Part shown: positions 5,572 to 7,390 of the stretch, in pieces
Layout: each line of letters begins with the position of its first letter
Numbering within the stretch: position 1 is the first letter of the stretch
Source: CAYMRB01 sp964392615
Lineage (GTDB): Bacteria; Planctomycetota; UBA8108
Assembly (NCBI GenBank): GCA_964392615.1
Contig: CAYMRB010000485.1
Location: forward strand, 1-7,390
Length of the DNA stretch: 7,390 nt
Direction: 5' to 3'
Translations under genes and position numbers: made by a program
Notes under the pieces: model-generated
Seen by the model: the letters and a program-made list of their open reading frames with translations, nothing else
What the model was told of the DNA's origin: nothing
Database searches by the model: none

Positions 5572-7390
5572 ATGTCGTCCGGACATCGCAGAGTGTGGAT
5601 CATCGCGCTGCCGCTGGGCGCGCTCGTCGCGGTCGGCGTCGCCGTCGTCGCGTTGCGCGCTCCGCTCGAGGAGGCGTGGCTGCACCATCGATTGGGATCT
5701 TCCGACGAGGACGTGGCCACGGCGGCGGCCGAGGTGCTGATCGAGCGCGGCGAGTTGCGCGCGCTGTTGGTCCTGGCGCGGCGCGACGCGGGGTCGAAGG
5801 CCCTCCTCCAGGGGCGGCGGAATTGGCTCGATCGCAGATGGTACCGGCTCGACGTCGCGCGCAAGAAGCTGCGCTCGGACACGGTGTGGACGCTGCGCGC
5901 GGTCGCAGCACTCGGCGACCGCGCCGAGGAGGCGCTTCCCTCGCTTCTCGCGCTCGTCGGCGATGACGATCCGGCGATGCGCTTCGCCGCGGTGCTGGCG
6001 ATCGATCGCGCCGCGGGATCGAGCCGTGCGTCGATCGGCACGTCGACACTCATCGAGCTCCTCGCGCACGACGACGCCGTCGTGCGGCTGGCGGCGGCGG
6101 AGATTCTGTCTCGGGGGCCGCGCCTCGACGTCGAGAGCGCGCACGCCGCCCTGCGCACGATCGTGCAGACGGGCGACCGCTCCGATGCACTCGGTCTGCT
6201 ATTGGACAATTGGCCCGCGGACGACGACCCGATCCCGGTTCTCGAGCGCTGGCTCGATAACGACGCGTTCGCACACCACGCCATCGAGGCGACCGCGAGA
6301 ATCGTCGCCACGCGCGCGGAGATCGAGCTCGACGCCGCCGACTGGCAGCCGCTCGTGCGTGCGTTGAGGCACCGCTCCGCTGTCGTCAGGAAGCGTGCTG
6401 TGATCGAGCTCGCGGAAAACACCGGCGACCTCGATCATCGCCTCGACGCATGGGAGCCCGTCTGGCGCGCCGCGGTCGCCGTCGCGACGACCGACCGGGA
6501 TGCCAAGGCTCGCGCAGCGGCGGCATCGACGCTCGAGTACTGGGTGGATCTGCTCGAGGCGCATCCTCCGTCGTACTTGCACGAGTCGGCGTGGCGGCTG
6601 GTCGCGAGCGACGACCCGCAGCAGCGGCGCGTCGGGCTGAGGATTCACTCGTTGCGTGACGATCTCGACGTGGCGGATGTGAAGCGGCTGCTGCCGCTGA
6701 CGCGCGCCGCGAACTCCTCCGATCCTCCCGACTCGTCGGACCGCGTCGCCGTGCTGGCCGTGATCGCGACCGCTTCGCGAGTCTGGCTTGAGTCTCCCGA
6801 AGAGGCCGCAGCTCTCGCGCCTCAGGTCGTCCCTCCCCTGATCGACGCGCTCGACGACGACGACCCGGAAGTCGTGGATACCGCGCTCGCCGCGCTCGGC
6901 CGGATCGGTCCCGTCGCGCGAGCCGCGACGCCGCGGCTGGTCGCGATGATGCACGACGAGAACCACGTCGACGAGGCGAGCTGCGCGCTGCTGATGGTGT
7001 GCCGCCATCGACTGCCGGTCGCGCCGCTGGCTGCGGCTCTCGCCGGCAACGACCCGTACAGCCGTCGGCGCGTGCTAGGCCTCACCTCGGCGGCGGGGCC
7101 GCGCGGGTTCGCGCTTGCGCCGGCGGTCGTCGATGCGTTGCGCGCGAACCTGCGCGGCGAGACCGTCGGTCCCGGAGACGGGAGCGAGGGAGGCGCCACG
7201 AACGAGGAGGAGTTGGAGACCGACCGCGAAGCCTTGCTCTGGACGTTGCGGCGGCTCGGTCCGGCGCTGTCCCGCGATCCCGTCCTGGGCGCCGACGTCT
7301 GCGAGCTGCTCGTCGGCGCGGTCGAGCGCGACGACGGCTTCGGTGTCACAGCGCTCCTCGACGTCCTCGCCACCACCGAATCGAACCTCG
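5572..7390 (+). CDS. Membrane-anchored HEAT-repeat protein, 3'-truncated
   Basis: The frame is open for 606 codons from ATG 5572 to the window end with no stop, so the C-terminus is missing. Residues 1-7 (MSSGHRR) are basic and about 8-29 are hydrophobic (VWIIALPLGALVAVGVAVVA and on), a signal anchor or uncleaved signal that would place the rest outside the cytoplasmic membrane. The remainder is almost entirely helical with HEAT-type repeats. The clearest are DDDPAMRFAAVLAIDRA (131-147), HDDAVVRLAAAEIL (166-179), LRHRSAVVRKRAVIELA (265-281) and LDDDDPEVVDTALAALGRIG (427-446), each with the D-P/A-x-V-R-x-x-A-x-x-A-L type pattern. A Gly/Glu-rich stretch at about 530-548 looks like a surface loop. 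HEAT solenoids are protein-binding scaffolds; no catalytic motif is visible so far. It is divergent from the ABC-2 exporter, 281 bases away. The partner and role are unknown; a catalytic or cytochrome-like domain in the missing part is possible. Confidence 0.85.
   Translation, partial: MSSGHRRVWIIALPLGALVAVGVAVVALRAPLEEAWLHHRLGSSDEDVATAAAEVLIERGELRALLVLARRDAGSKALLQGRRNWLDRRWYRLDVARKKLRSDTVWTLRAVAALGDRAEEALPSLLALVGDDDPAMRFAAVLAIDRAAGSSRASIGTSTLIELLAHDDAVVRLAAAEILSRGPRLDVESAHAALRTIVQTGDRSDALGLLLDNWPADDDPIPVLERWLDNDAFAHHAIEATARIVATRAEIELDAADWQPLVRALRHRSAVVRKRAVIELAENTGDLDHRLDAWEPVWRAAVAVATTDRDAKARAAAASTLEYWVDLLEAHPPSYLHESAWRLVASDDPQQRRVGLRIHSLRDDLDVADVKRLLPLTRAANSSDPPDSSDRVAVLAVIATASRVWLESPEEAAALAPQVVPPLIDALDDDDPEVVDTALAALGRIGPVARAATPRLVAMMHDENHVDEASCALLMVCRHRLPVAPLAAALAGNDPYSRRRVLGLTSAAGPRGFALAPAVVDALRANLRGETVGPGDGSEGGATNEEELETDREALLWTLRRLGPALSRDPVLGADVCELLVGAVERDDGFGVTALLDVLATTESNL

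Overview
The window is a high-GC, densely coded bacterial segment with G/C-ending codons such as CTC, GTC, GCG and GAC. It holds parts of three gene groups. Family content fits a didermic (Gram-negative type) bacterium. From memory of family architecture, I associate a RbsC-type permease with a large extracytoplasmic insertion, and membrane-anchored HEAT-repeat proteins, with Planctomycetota. A high-GC myxobacterium-like lineage is an alternative. The sequence alone does not settle the taxon.

Left part (1-3556, + strand): a carbohydrate ABC importer operon of the ribose/galactose/xylose (RbsBAC/MglBAC) class. It contains the 3' part of a periplasmic sugar-binding protein (2-661), a double-domain ATPase (658-2151, overlapping the first gene by four bases) and a permease (2189-3556). 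A 13-codon reading frame bridges the ATPase stop to the permease start, overlapping both. The permease is about 130 residues longer than E. coli RbsC. The excess lies between its first and second membrane segments and reads like the N-terminal lobe of a type-1 sugar-binding protein. This is the most interesting feature of the window. The sugar cannot be named from sequence.

Middle part (3577-5290, - strand, convergent with the importer): a two-gene ABC-2 type exporter operon, with the ATPase first (4412-5290) and the six-helix membrane subunit second (3577-4392). The two genes are separated by 19 bases. The convergent junction with the importer is only 20 bases long and carries a small GC hairpin.

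Right part (5291-7390): a 281-base divergent intergenic region holding a hexanucleotide tandem array (GTCGGN, about 17 units). It is followed by the start of a large + strand gene (5572 to the window edge, no stop reached, at least 606 codons). That gene encodes a membrane-anchored HEAT-repeat protein. The whole window appears intact, with no frameshifts, insertion sequences, RNA genes or CRISPR arrays seen.
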